Part shown: piece after piece, positions 1 through 6,975 of the stretch
How positions within the stretch are numbered: the stretch's first letter is position 1
Layout: each line of letters begins with the position of its first letter
DNA from: JAHFUI01 sp041485905
GTDB lineage: Bacteria > Acidobacteriota > Vicinamibacteria > Vicinamibacterales > CAVVIG01
Assembly: GCA_041485905.1 (NCBI GenBank)
Contig: JBGPKK010000069.1
Span: 1-21,502 of the forward strand
Direction: 5' to 3'
DNA length: 21,502 nt
Notes under the pieces: model-generated
Database searches by the model: none
What the model was told of the DNA's origin: nothing
Seen by the model: the letters and a program-made list of their open reading frames with translations, nothing else
Program-made: the position numbers and the translations under genes

Positions 1-64
1 GCGACGTCTGCGCCGAGAGCGCGCAGACAAAGAGGAGCGGCGCGAGGAGAATGTGACGGACCAT
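1..64 (-). CDS. Start of a secreted protein, cut by the window edge
   Basis: Only the first 21 codons are inside the window. The reading begins at an ATG eight nucleotides past the prmA stop, with a purine-rich AGAGAAG just before it as a likely ribosome binding site. The visible peptide, MVRHILLAPLLFVCALSAQT, has a basic residue, a hydrophobic core and an A-x-A-like end, which is a typical Sec signal peptide with cleavage expected near ALSA/QT. The protein is therefore probably exported and probably the last gene of the hrcA-grpE-dnaJ-prmA transcript. Nothing of the mature protein can be seen, so no function is proposed. Confidence 0.6.
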   Translation of the reverse strand, partial: MVRHILLAPLLFVCALSAQTS

Positions 65-71
65 GGCTTCT

Positions 72-986
72 CTAATCAGTCCCGACAGAATATCCCAAGC
101 ATACCCATTCATCTTCCTGCCCGTGCCAAGCAGGCCGGACCTTATTAGGTCCGGCGAAGTCTGTCGCAAACTCGCGGCGCACCGTCTCCTCTTCATCCGC
201 GAGGATGCCGCTGAGGATCAGCGTGCCTCCGGAATTCACCGCGTGAAGTAACCGACTCGCCGATCGAACCAGAAGAGCACCTGTGAGATTGGCCATCACG
301 ACGTCAAAAAGGAGACGGCCGCCTTCCCGGCAGATTGTGGTCAGGTCGGCAACGACGAACCGGACATCACGGGCCTCGGGGTTGAGCGCCAGATTCTCAT
401 GCGCCGACTGGATCGCGTCCGCGTCCGAGTCGATCCCGAGCGCCTGGCTGGCTCCCAGACGCACGGCCGCGATGGCGAGGATTCCTGATCCGGTGCCCAC
501 GTCGAGGACAGACGCGCCGATGACGTTCGTCTCCTGCAGCGCAGCCAGACACAAACGCGTCGTGGCATGGTGCCCGGTGCCGAATCCCATCGAAGGCTGG
601 ATGACAATCGTCAGAGGCTGGGGGCGGGGGGCTGGCCGCCGCCGCGCCTTCGGCGTTTCGGCGAGCCGCGCCGTAGCTCGCTTGATTCGTGCGCGAGCGA
701 AGGCGGGGGGCCGGGGTCTTGGTAAGACGGTGAGCCGCCCGACCGTGATCGGCGTGAGGTTCTGCTGAGACCGTACGGCCCAGTCGCCGTCCGGGACATC
801 GACGGGGGATGCTGCGATCCCCCGACCGCTCAGAGCGGCTCGGGCCGTGTCGCGATGCTCGTGTATGGCGAAGAAGATTCGTCCGCCCGGTGGGTGCTCC
901 TCGATCGCCGTCGGCACGAAATCATCGAGCGCGGCCAGAAGCAGGTCATCGAGCCGGTCGACGTCGAGGGCGGGCCAGACTTTCAA
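72..986 (-). CDS. prmA: Ribosomal protein L11 methyltransferase PrmA, with an in-frame insertion
   Basis: PrmA is the SAM-dependent enzyme that methylates ribosomal protein L11 in the cytoplasm. The C-terminal catalytic half carries FGTGHHATT (residues about 135-143), the SAM-binding DVGTGSGILA (162-171) and MANLTGALL (about 231-239), the usual PrmA signatures. I chose the TTG start one base after the dnaJ stop because the protein then begins MKVWPALDV, like other PrmA proteins. An in-frame GTG-type start at 1031 would add 15 residues overlapping dnaJ and look unlike the family. Between the N-terminal domain and the catalytic domain lies an Arg/Pro/Ala-rich stretch of about 36 residues (90-125), where the E. 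coli protein has a much shorter linker. It coincides with a palindromic DNA repeat at 642-706. The gene is the fourth of the hrcA operon. Confidence 0.93.
   Translation of the reverse strand: MKVWPALDVDRLDDLLLAALDDFVPTAIEEHPPGGRIFFAIHEHRDTARAALSGRGIAASPVDVPDGDWAVRSQQNLTPITVGRLTVLPRPRPPAFARARIKRATARLAETPKARRRPAPRPQPLTIVIQPSMGFGTGHHATTRLCLAALQETNVIGASVLDVGTGSGILAIAAVRLGASQALGIDSDADAIQSAHENLALNPEARDVRFVVADLTTICREGGRLLFDVVMANLTGALLVRSASRLLHAVNSGGTLILSGILADEEETVRREFATDFAGPNKVRPAWHGQEDEWVCLGYSVGTD
642..706. repeat. G+C-rich imperfect palindrome inside prmA
   Basis: An outer inverted pair, CCGCGCCTTCG (642-652) and CGAAGGCGG (698-706), encloses an inner hairpin with arms GCTCGC (676-681) and GCGAGC (693-698). 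The left end, GCCGCGCCTTCGGCGT followed by a pyrimidine-rich step, recurs at 14958-14976 in an intergenic region. It reads through prmA without a stop, adding an Arg/Pro/Ala-rich segment to the protein. Confidence 0.6.
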
Positions 987-987
987 T

Positions 988-2136
988 TTATCCGAACATG
1001 TCCTTGACGCGGTCGAACAGATTGCGTTCATCCTCTTCGTGCTCGCGCGGGCGCGGCTGGAATTTCTCCGCCGGCAGCATCTTGGCGAGCTGCTCGATGA
1101 GGTTCCGCTGTTCCCTCGACAGCTTCTTCGGCGTCAGCACCTGGACGGTGGCGAACAGGTCGCCTTTGCCGCTTCCGCCGTTGACGTCCGGCATGCCTTT
1201 TCCGCGCAGCCGCAGCGTCGTGCCGGTTTGCGTGCCTTCATGAACCTTCACGCGCTCGATGCCGTCGAGCGTCGGCACCTGAATCTCACCGCCGAGCGCG
1301 AGCGTCGTGAAGTTCACCGGGATCTCGCAGAACAGATTCAGGCCGTCGCGCCTGAAGAACTCGTGCTCCCGCACGTGCACGACGACGTACAAGTGGCCGG
1401 CCTGGCCGCCTGCTGAACCGGCTTCGCCTTCGCCCTGCATTCGGAGCTGCTGGCCGGTGGCAATCCCAGCCGGGATCTTGACGGTGAGCTTCCGCTCGCG
1501 CGCCACAACACCTGCGCCGCGGCACGCTGTGCACGGCTTGGAGATCACGCGACCGGCGCCGCGACACTGAGGGCACGTCGTCGCGACGGTCAGAAATCCG
1601 CGCTGCACGCGGACCTGACCCTGCCCGCGGCACTGCGCGCACGTGGTCGGCGCCGCCCCGGGCGCCGCCCCGGAGCCCTTGCAGCTGTCGCAGTGTTCGT
1701 GGCGGGGGATCTGGATCGACGTTTCGGTGCCGCGCGCCGATTCCTCGAAGGTGATCTCGAGATCGTAGCGGAGGTCGGCGCCACGCTGCGGACCGCCGCG
1801 GCGGCGCCCGCCGCCGAAGAGATCGCCGAATCCGAACATGTCTCCCAGGCCGCCGAAGAGATCTTCGAAGCCCTGGAACACCGTGGGATCGAAGCCGGCG
1901 CTGCCGGAGGAGCTGACGCCGGCGTGGCCGAACCGGTCGTACAGGCCGCGCTTCTCGGCGTCGGCGAGGACCGCGTACGCTTCCGCCGCTTCCTTGAATT
2001 TTTCTTCCGCGGCGTGATCGCCCGGATTGCGGTCCGGGTGATGCTTCATCGCCAGCTTGCGATAGGCGCTCTTGATGTCGGTGTCGCCGGCCGTGCGCGA
2101 CACGCCGAGGACCTCGTAGTAATCGCGCTTGCTCAC
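988..2136 (-). CDS. dnaJ: Chaperone protein DnaJ (Hsp40)
   Basis: DnaJ delivers unfolded clients to DnaK and stimulates its ATPase. At 382 residues it is a full-length type I DnaJ. The J domain (about 1-68) has the HPD motif at 33-35. A Gly/Phe-rich linker follows (about 78-112), then a zinc-binding domain with four CxxCxGxG repeats (cysteines at 149/152, 166/169, 188/191, 202/205), then the two beta-barrel client-binding domains and a C-terminal dimerisation tail. The start codon is GTG and overlaps the grpE stop (GTGA), so translation is probably coupled. dnaK, commonly between grpE and dnaJ, is missing here. The HrcA/CIRCE control upstream of hrcA should cover this gene. Confidence 0.98.
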   Translation of the reverse strand: MSKRDYYEVLGVSRTAGDTDIKSAYRKLAMKHHPDRNPGDHAAEEKFKEAAEAYAVLADAEKRGLYDRFGHAGVSSSGSAGFDPTVFQGFEDLFGGLGDMFGFGDLFGGGRRRGGPQRGADLRYDLEITFEESARGTETSIQIPRHEHCDSCKGSGAAPGAAPTTCAQCRGQGQVRVQRGFLTVATTCPQCRGAGRVISKPCTACRGAGVVARERKLTVKIPAGIATGQQLRMQGEGEAGSAGGQAGHLYVVVHVREHEFFRRDGLNLFCEIPVNFTTLALGGEIQVPTLDGIERVKVHEGTQTGTTLRLRGKGMPDVNGGSGKGDLFATVQVLTPKKLSREQRNLIEQLAKMLPAEKFQPRPREHEEDERNLFDRVKDMFG

Positions 2137-2627
2137 GGCTTGGCTACCTTGACCATCGCCGGCCGCAGCAAGCGGTCGCCGATCGTATACCCCTTACGCA
2201 GCTCGCCGATGACTTCGCCGTCGCGGTGGTCGGGGCTCGACTCATGCATCACCGCCTGATGCATGTTGGGATCGAAATCGGCGCCGAGGGCGTCGAGCGG
2301 GCGGACGCGGTACTTGCGCAGGAGATCGTGCAGTTTCATCTGAATGAGCTCGATGCCCTTGCGGTACGCGGAGCCGCTCTCGCCTGCGTCCACGGTCAGC
2401 GCCAGTTCGAAATCGTCGACGATGGGCAGTAGCTCCTCCAGCAGCTCGGTGACCGTCTGGTCCGCCTGCTCGCGCCGCTCGCGCTCGATGCGCTTGCGGT
2501 AGTTGTCGAACTCGGCGGTCTTGCGCAACCAGCGGTCGTGGTACTCGTCGCGCTCACGCTGCAGGTCGCTGATCGGATCGGCCGCTTCTACTGGTTCAGG
2601 CGCGTCTGTCAAAGGTTCGTCAGGCAT
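2133..2627 (-). CDS. grpE: Nucleotide exchange factor GrpE
   Basis: GrpE releases ADP from DnaK and so resets the chaperone cycle. The 164-residue protein has an acidic N-terminus, a long charged helical region (about 20-75, including DEYHDRWLRKTAEFDNYRKR) that forms the coiled-coil dimer in the family, and the C-terminal beta domain ending DRLLRPAMVKVAKP. DFDPNMHQAV in the middle is the conserved GrpE signature. It starts at an ATG 15 nucleotides after the hrcA stop and overlaps dnaJ by four bases, so the three genes are almost certainly co-transcribed. Confidence 0.97.
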   Translation of the reverse strand: MPDEPLTDAPEPVEAADPISDLQRERDEYHDRWLRKTAEFDNYRKRIERERREQADQTVTELLEELLPIVDDFELALTVDAGESGSAYRKGIELIQMKLHDLLRKYRVRPLDALGADFDPNMHQAVMHESSPDHRDGEVIGELRKGYTIGDRLLRPAMVKVAKP

Positions 2628-2642
2628 CGGCGGGTTCAGGGT

Positions 2643-3683
2643 TCAATTCGAATCGCGCAGCACGCGCGAGACCGCCTGCGCCGCGCCGTCGACGACGGCG
2701 ATGGCGCGCGAATAGCGCATGCGCGTGGGGCCGATGACGCCGATGGTCCCGGTGCCCGTCGCATCCTCGTAGGTTGACGCGATCAGGCTGAAGGAGCGCA
2801 GGTTCGGCTCGGGATGTTCGGCGCCAATGACGACGGTCAGGCCGGGGCCGTCGATGTATTCGTTCAGCAGCCGAACCAGCCGCTGCTTCTCTTCGATCAT
2901 CTGCACCAGCACCTGCAGCGTGCCCATCGTCACGCCCTGGGCATCGCCGAGGAGCGACGCCGTGCCTTCGATGAAGAGCATCTGTTCGTCCGACAAGTTC
3001 GTGAAGGTCGATGTGGCGAGGCGCATGGCGCGCGCAAACAGCGCGTCGCACAAGAGCCGCTCCTCGTCGATTCGCTCCATCACCGCTTCGCGCGCACGCG
3101 CGAGCGGCAGGCCGGTGAACTCCGCGTTGAGGTAGCTGGCTGCCTGGCGCAGATCGTCGGGCCCGAGCGGCTCGTTGATGTCGATGACTTTCTGCAGCAC
3201 ATGACCGCCGCGCGCCACGATCACGACGAGAACGCGGCCGGAGCTGAGCGGAATGAATTCGACGCGCTCGAACACCGCCGCGCCCTGCTCGGGTCTGAGC
3301 GCAAAGGCCACCAGGCCCGACGCCTGCGACACCACGTGCGACGCCTGAGAGAGCAGCGAGTCGGGCAGGGGACCCGGCCAGTCGCGTCTGAGACGCGCCT
3401 CGACCGCGCTGGCCGTCCGGCCCGATCGCCTGGATTCGAGCAGCAGGTCGACGTACACCCGGTAGCCGCGGTCCGTTGGAATGCGGCCCGCAGAGGTGTG
3501 CGGCTGCTGAACGTAGCCTTCGTCTTCCAGGCGGGCGAGGATGTTGCGGACGGTGGCCGACGACACGCCCAGCCCGGCGGCGGTCACGAGGAGCGCCGAC
3601 GCTACGGGTTCGCCCGTGACGATGTACTCGCGGATCAGCGCGGCAAGCACACGTTTCGAACGGTCGTCGGTCTCGTGCGTCAT
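2643..3683 (-). CDS. hrcA: Heat-inducible transcription repressor HrcA
   Basis: HrcA is a homodimeric repressor that binds CIRCE operators and is released when GroEL is titrated by misfolded protein. The 346-residue protein has the N-terminal winged helix (about 1-80) with SSATVRNILARLEDEGYVQQ followed by PHTSAGRIPTDRGYRVYVD, the most conserved part of the family. The remaining GAF-like and inserted dimerising domains follow, ending in GTIGVIGPTRMRYSRAIAVV. The ATG start lies about 45 bases downstream of a CIRCE-like operator, so HrcA very probably represses its own operon. It heads hrcA-grpE-dnaJ-prmA. Confidence 0.97.
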   Translation of the reverse strand: MTHETDDRSKRVLAALIREYIVTGEPVASALLVTAAGLGVSSATVRNILARLEDEGYVQQPHTSAGRIPTDRGYRVYVDLLLESRRSGRTASAVEARLRRDWPGPLPDSLLSQASHVVSQASGLVAFALRPEQGAAVFERVEFIPLSSGRVLVVIVARGGHVLQKVIDINEPLGPDDLRQAASYLNAEFTGLPLARAREAVMERIDEERLLCDALFARAMRLATSTFTNLSDEQMLFIEGTASLLGDAQGVTMGTLQVLVQMIEEKQRLVRLLNEYIDGPGLTVVIGAEHPEPNLRSFSLIASTYEDATGTGTIGVIGPTRMRYSRAIAVVDGAAQAVSRVLRDSN

Positions 3684-3704
3684 GTGGCTGCTATCTGCAG
3701 TAGT

Positions 3705-3722
3705 GTCCGGCTTTAGCCGGAC
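3705..3722. repeat. Palindrome GTCCGGC-TTTA-GCCGGAC
   Basis: A perfect 7-bp inverted repeat with a 4-base loop sits in the 5' leader of the hrcA operon, between CIRCE and the hrcA start. A second copy, GTCCGGC-TGAA-GCCGGAC, lies at 20871-20888 inside the pseudokinase gene. It would form a stable hairpin in the leader RNA. It is better read as a dispersed small repeat than as a dedicated regulator. Confidence 0.65.
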
Positions 3723-3728
3723 CGTCTC

Positions 3729-3755
3729 TTAGCAGTCTCAAGCCTCGACTGCTAA
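3729..3755 (-). promoter_or_regulatory. CIRCE operator for HrcA (variant)
   Basis: TTAGCAGTC (3729-3737), a 9-base spacer and GACTGCTAA (3747-3755) form a perfect 9-bp inverted repeat. The CIRCE consensus is TTAGCACTC-N9-GAGTGCTAA; here one C is changed to G in the left arm with the matching change in the right arm, so symmetry is preserved. It overlaps the expected transcription start of hrcA. Confidence 0.9.
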
Positions 3756-3758
3756 AAC

Positions 3759-3764
3759 ATTATA
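3759..3764 (-). promoter_or_regulatory. -10 box of the hrcA operon promoter
   Basis: The minus strand reads TATAAT, an exact consensus -10 box, four to five bases upstream of the CIRCE arm. Transcription would begin about position 3752, inside the operator, which is the arrangement expected for HrcA repression. No good -35 hexamer is seen at 16-18 bases upstream. Confidence 0.65.
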
Positions 3765-4092
3765 CACCGGCGACAATTGTAGACGCCCTCTTGTCGAACC
3801 TGAACAAGAGTTCAGCCAATCTTCAGGTTGACGTGGACGATCTTGTCCTATCCTTCAGTTCTGAAGGCCGACGAGATTCACCCGTCCCTCGCGGCGATGG
3901 CCAACAAGCTCCAGCCTTCCCGCGCGAGGGAACGCCTCAGATCCCATCACTACCTGGCTGGCGGCTGCGCGACGATCGGATCAACGCAGAGGCAGTTGGG
4001 CTATGGGCCTCCGTGCCTGCAGGACGCGATTGGCAGGCTTCCGTGGATCTGGCCCAAACGAGAAGACCTCCGCCAGTGATGGCGTGACGCTT
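3765..4092. other. Gap between the amidohydrolase stop and the hrcA promoter
   Basis: About 330 bases without a supported gene. Two short plus-strand readings from TTG (3791-4087 and 3828-4079) overlap each other in different frames. They lack a convincing ribosome binding site, and I do not recognise either product. It may hold decayed coding sequence, but I see nothing that establishes this. No terminator hairpin with a T-run is evident. Confidence 0.4.
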
Positions 4093-5421
4093 CTAGCGCT
4101 GAATCCCGGCGCGCGAGGCGAGCTCGCGCGCCGCTGATCGAGCCTCGGCGGCAATTTCCGCGCAGTCGACGCGGGTCGGCGCGAAATCGTCGACCAGCAC
4201 CTCGCCGTCAACGATCGTCGTGCGCACGTCGCTGCCGCGCGCGGCGTACACCAGCGTCGAATAGGGATCGGGACCCGTCGCCAGATGCGGCCGATCGCGA
4301 TCGACGACGACGATGTCCGCCCGCTTGCCCGATTCGAGGGAGCCGATCTCGGACTCGAGATCGAGCGTGCGGGCGCCTGCGCGCGTCGCCATCCACAACA
4401 CGTCGCGGGCCTTCAGCACACCCGGCTCCCGGCGCGCCGCCTGCACGAGGGCCGCCAGGCGCATCTCCTCGAACATGTCCAAACGGTTGTTGCACGCGGC
4501 GCCGTCGGTCCCAAGCGAGACCGTGACGCCGCGCGCCAGTAACTCCGGCACCGGCGCCACGCCCGATCCCAGCTTGAGGTTGGAGCTCGGGCAATGCATC
4601 ACCTTGACCCCGTGCTCGGCCAGCAGGTCCTGCTCGCGGTCGTCCACCCAGACGCAATGCGCGGCGCACAGGCGCGGTGACGCGAGCGCGAGGCTCGCCA
4701 GATACTCGACGTTGGACAGACCGCCGGAGATCTTCCGCACGATCGCAATCTCTTCGCGCGATTCCGACGCGTGCGTGTGAACGAGCGTTCCGTCCGCCGC
4801 CGACAGACTGGCAACCGCTTCGAGCAGCTCGCGCGAGCACGACACGGCAAAGCGCGGCGCGAAGGCGGCACGAAGGCGGTCGTTGTTGGCGCCGTTCCAT
4901 CGCGCGTGGATTGCGATGCTCTCGTCGATCGACGTCTGGGTGCGTTCCTGCAGACGCGCGGGCACATCGGGATTGAAATCCATCATGCACTTGCCGATGG
5001 TCGCCCGCAGTCCACTTTCCGAGACGGCTTCGAACACCACATCCGTGTCGTGGACCGTCTCCATCGTCAACACGGAGGTTGTGCCGCTTGTGAGCAGCTC
5101 CGTGGCCGCCAATCGCGCCGAGGCGCGCAACGTGTGCGGCGAATGTGCCGCTTCCAACGGCCAGATGCGCCCGCGAAGCCAGTCCATCAGCGGCAAATCG
5201 TCGGCGTAGCCGCGAAACAGCGTCTGACACAAATGGATGTGAGTCTGGATGAGGCCCGGGAGCACGTACCCGCCGCGCGCGTTGACCACGCGGTCGTGCG
5301 GCTCAGTTATCGCGGCGCCGATGGCCGCAATGCGCCCGCCGCGGATCGAGACGTCGCCTTCAACGATGTCGAAGCGGTCGTTCATCGTCACGACGGTGCC
5401 GCCGCGGATCAGAAGCGACAC
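4093..5421 (-). CDS. Amidohydrolase, MTA/SAH deaminase (TrzN/SsnA) type
   Basis: A metal-dependent hydrolase of the amidohydrolase superfamily, 442 residues, cytoplasmic. The composite beta domain (about 1-55 and 375-440) flanks a TIM barrel with the metal ligands in order: THIHL (H61, H63), HTHASE (H215, H217), AAHC (H255) and GTDGAACNN (D306). GTDGAACNNRLDMFEEMR and MHCPSSNLKLGSG are characteristic of the branch containing 5-methylthioadenosine/S-adenosylhomocysteine deaminase, 5'-deoxyadenosine deaminase and chlorohydrolases. Deamination of a purine nucleoside or base is the likely reaction, but the exact substrate cannot be read from sequence. It starts at GTG two bases after the xdhC-like stop, so the pair is an operon. 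The XdhC neighbour supports a purine-related role. Confidence 0.88.
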   Translation of the reverse strand: MSLLIRGGTVVTMNDRFDIVEGDVSIRGGRIAAIGAAITEPHDRVVNARGGYVLPGLIQTHIHLCQTLFRGYADDLPLMDWLRGRIWPLEAAHSPHTLRASARLAATELLTSGTTSVLTMETVHDTDVVFEAVSESGLRATIGKCMMDFNPDVPARLQERTQTSIDESIAIHARWNGANNDRLRAAFAPRFAVSCSRELLEAVASLSAADGTLVHTHASESREEIAIVRKISGGLSNVEYLASLALASPRLCAAHCVWVDDREQDLLAEHGVKVMHCPSSNLKLGSGVAPVPELLARGVTVSLGTDGAACNNRLDMFEEMRLAALVQAARREPGVLKARDVLWMATRAGARTLDLESEIGSLESGKRADIVVVDRDRPHLATGPDPYSTLVYAARGSDVRTTIVDGEVLVDDFAPTRVDCAEIAAEARSAARELASRAGIQR

Positions 5422-5423
5422 GT

Positions 5424-6278
5424 CTACTTGGGACTTGGAACGTCAGGCGTGAGACTTTTTGGCCGCCACTGCATCGAGAGGCCGGCGGCGTCGCGGTCGG
5501 CGAACTTGCCGTGCTTGACGGCGATCAGCTCGGCCAGGATGCTGACGGCGATCTCCTGCGGCGTCACGGCGCCGATGTCGAGGCCGATCGGTGCGTGGAC
5601 ACGTTTCAGGTGCTCGGCGGGTATGCCGTCCGTCCTCAGCGCATCGTAAATGCGCGCGACCTTGGCGCGGCTGCCGATGAGCCCGAGATACCGGAGCTCT
5701 CGCGGCGCCAGCGCGCGCAGCGCTTCGAGATCGTTGGTATGGCCGCGCGTGACGATGACCACGTAGCTGTGCGGCGTGAGATCGGTTCGCGCGAGCCAGG
5801 CCGGAATGTCCTCCGTGACGACTTCAGTGGCGGCGGGGAAGCGTTCGCGGTTGGCGAACTTCTCGCGGTCATCGACGATGTGCACGTGAAAGCCGACTTC
5901 CTGCGCGAGAAGGGCGAGGTGCGTTCCCACGTGGCCGGCGCCGATGACGTACAGCTCGGGTGAGGGCTCGATGGGCTCGATGTAGACGTCCATCTGGCCG
6001 CCGCAGATCAGGCCGGTCTCCTGGGCGAAGTCGTCGGACAACTCGTAGTGCACAAGCTGCGGCTGGCGATTCTTGATCGCCTCGCGCGCCTTCCAGAACG
6101 CGTCATTTTCGTAGCAGCCGCCGCCGATCGTGCCGACGAGCCGGCCGTCGCCGAACACGAGCATCTTGGCGCCGACTCGTTGGGGCGTGGATCCATTCGT
6201 CGCGACAATCGTGACGAGCGCCGCCGGCTCGCCGCGGTCGAGCGCGTCAGCCACCGCCGCAAAGACCTCTTGGTTCAC
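5424..6278 (-). CDS. XdhC/CoxI-family molybdoenzyme maturation protein
   Basis: XdhC proteins bind molybdenum cofactor, protect it during sulfuration and pass it to xanthine-dehydrogenase-type enzymes. The XdhC/CoxI domain (about 5-105) shows NGSTPQRVGAKMLVF, LVGTIGGGCYE and LICGGQMDVYIEP. The C-terminal Rossmann domain begins YVIGAGHVGTHLALLA and ends IGLDIGAVTPQEIAVSILAE, both typical. I chose the GTG at 6278 (MNQEVFAAVADAL). The GTG at 6299 adds seven residues and would place the start upstream of, and coding through, a TATAAT box at 6288-6293. No xanthine dehydrogenase subunit is in the window, so the client enzyme is elsewhere or this is a stand-alone member. Confidence 0.9.
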   Translation of the reverse strand: MNQEVFAAVADALDRGEPAALVTIVATNGSTPQRVGAKMLVFGDGRLVGTIGGGCYENDAFWKAREAIKNRQPQLVHYELSDDFAQETGLICGGQMDVYIEPIEPSPELYVIGAGHVGTHLALLAQEVGFHVHIVDDREKFANRERFPAATEVVTEDIPAWLARTDLTPHSYVVIVTRGHTNDLEALRALAPRELRYLGLIGSRAKVARIYDALRTDGIPAEHLKRVHAPIGLDIGAVTPQEIAVSILAELIAVKHGKFADRDAAGLSMQWRPKSLTPDVPSPK

Positions 6279-6287
6279 TGTCTGTCG

Positions 6288-6293
6288 ATTATA
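6288..6293 (-). promoter_or_regulatory. -10 box of a probably leaderless xdhC-like promoter
   Basis: The minus strand reads TATAAT, with nine bases between it and the GTG at 6278. Transcription would start only two to four bases before the start codon, leaving no room for a ribosome binding site, so the mRNA is probably leaderless. The -35 position falls inside the heptamer array and has no consensus hexamer. Confidence 0.5.
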
Positions 6294-6334
6294 GGGCACA
6301 GGGCACAGGGCACAGGGCAGAGGGCAGAGGGCAG
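6293..6334. repeat. Heptamer tandem repeat, AGGGCAC/AGGGCAG x6
   Basis: Six adjacent 7-bp units: three AGGGCAC then three AGGGCAG. The array fills the space between the xdhC-like promoter and the toxin stop codon and covers the -35 region of that promoter. Confidence 0.9.
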
Positions 6335-6343
6335 ACCGGGCTA

Positions 6344-6628
6344 CTACGTCCTTCGAACGATCTGCGCCAGGTCGTCGTAGATATGACGGCGGTGGGCGAC
6401 CGCCATCACCCGAACGGTCCGACGTGATCGATCGACGGCATACACAATCCGGAAGCGCCTGACGCGGAATCGCCAGAGCCCCTTCAACTCGCGCTCGAGC
6501 GGCGCACCGATTGAAGGGTCGGCGCCGATGGCGCGGAGCGCGGCCTTGACTGGCCGTCTGACGTCCGGCGGGAGGCGGCGAAGGACCTCCGCCACGTGAG
6601 GCGGGATGTCGAGTCCGAACGGCGCCAT
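6344..6628 (-). CDS. RelE/ParE-type toxin
   Basis: A 94-residue basic protein of the RelE/ParE fold. The visible family pattern is PPHVAEVLRRLPPDVRRPVKAALRAI, then ELKGLWRFRVRRFRIVYAVD in the central sheet and VMAVAHRRHIYDDLAQI at the end, matching RelE-like mRNA interferases (LKG.WR.RvG.yRivY). The basic residues in RVRRFR and AHRRHIY are those used for RNA binding and cleavage in RelE enzymes, so ribosome-dependent mRNA cleavage is the more likely activity, though ParE-like gyrase poisoning cannot be excluded. Its ATG follows the antitoxin TAG with no gap. The product should be neutralised by the upstream antitoxin. Confidence 0.88.
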   Translation of the reverse strand: MAPFGLDIPPHVAEVLRRLPPDVRRPVKAALRAIGADPSIGAPLERELKGLWRFRVRRFRIVYAVDRSRRTVRVMAVAHRRHIYDDLAQIVRRT

Positions 6629-6922
6629 CTAGCGCGCGCGCTTCTTTGCGGGCACACGTGGTTCGCCGAAGACATCCTCGAACGATAGACCCTTCGGGTG
6701 CTTCGCGTAGAATCGGCGACTCTGGCGAATCTGCTTCATCATGCCGGGGTCGCTGAGGATGTCGAGCGTGTCCCGCTGGCGCCGATACTCGTCGTAGTTC
6801 ACGAGCATGGCCGCCGGCCGACCGTTCCTGGTCACGACGATCTCTTCCTCCCGCTCGGCGACACCGGTGACAAGCTCGGGAAGGCGGGCTTTGACTTCAG
6901 AGATCGGCAGCGTCCTAGACAT
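6629..6922 (-). CDS. Phd/YefM-family antitoxin
   Basis: A 97-residue antitoxin. The N-terminal DNA-binding domain has the Phd/YefM pattern MSRTLPISEVKARLPELV followed by EIVVTRNGRPAAMLVNYDEY. The C-terminal half (RRFYAKHPKGLSFEDVFG) is the disordered toxin-neutralising tail. It is the first gene of the pair, directly abutting the toxin. Its promoter is strong and contains a palindrome between the -35 and -10 boxes, fitting autorepression by the antitoxin or the complex. The ATG starts six bases after the -10 box, so the transcript is probably leaderless. A partial, broken copy of this gene lies at 15070-15164. Confidence 0.9.
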   Translation of the reverse strand: MSRTLPISEVKARLPELVTGVAEREEEIVVTRNGRPAAMLVNYDEYRRQRDTLDILSDPGMMKQIRQSRRFYAKHPKGLSFEDVFGEPRVPAKKRAR

Positions 6923-6928
6923 GGCGTC

Positions 6929-6957
6929 ATTCTAGCGATGACCATAATTCTGGTCAA
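6929..6957 (-). promoter_or_regulatory. Toxin-antitoxin promoter with palindromic operator
   Basis: On the minus strand TTGACC (6957-6952) and TAGAAT (6934-6929) are separated by exactly 17 bases, a near-consensus sigma-70 promoter. Within it TGACCA (6939-6944), six bases and TGGTCA (6951-6956) form a perfect inverted repeat overlapping the -35 box, well placed for autorepression. Confidence 0.8.
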
Positions 6958-6975
6958 TTGTGATCGTGGCCGCCA

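Noticed and set aside
3791..4087. Small open frames upstream of the amidohydrolase stop
   Set aside because: TTG starts, no ribosome binding site, overlapping frames and no recognisable family.
4208..5230. 340-residue open frame on the minus strand inside the amidohydrolase
   Set aside because: Out of frame with the amidohydrolase, which has all its metal-ligand motifs.
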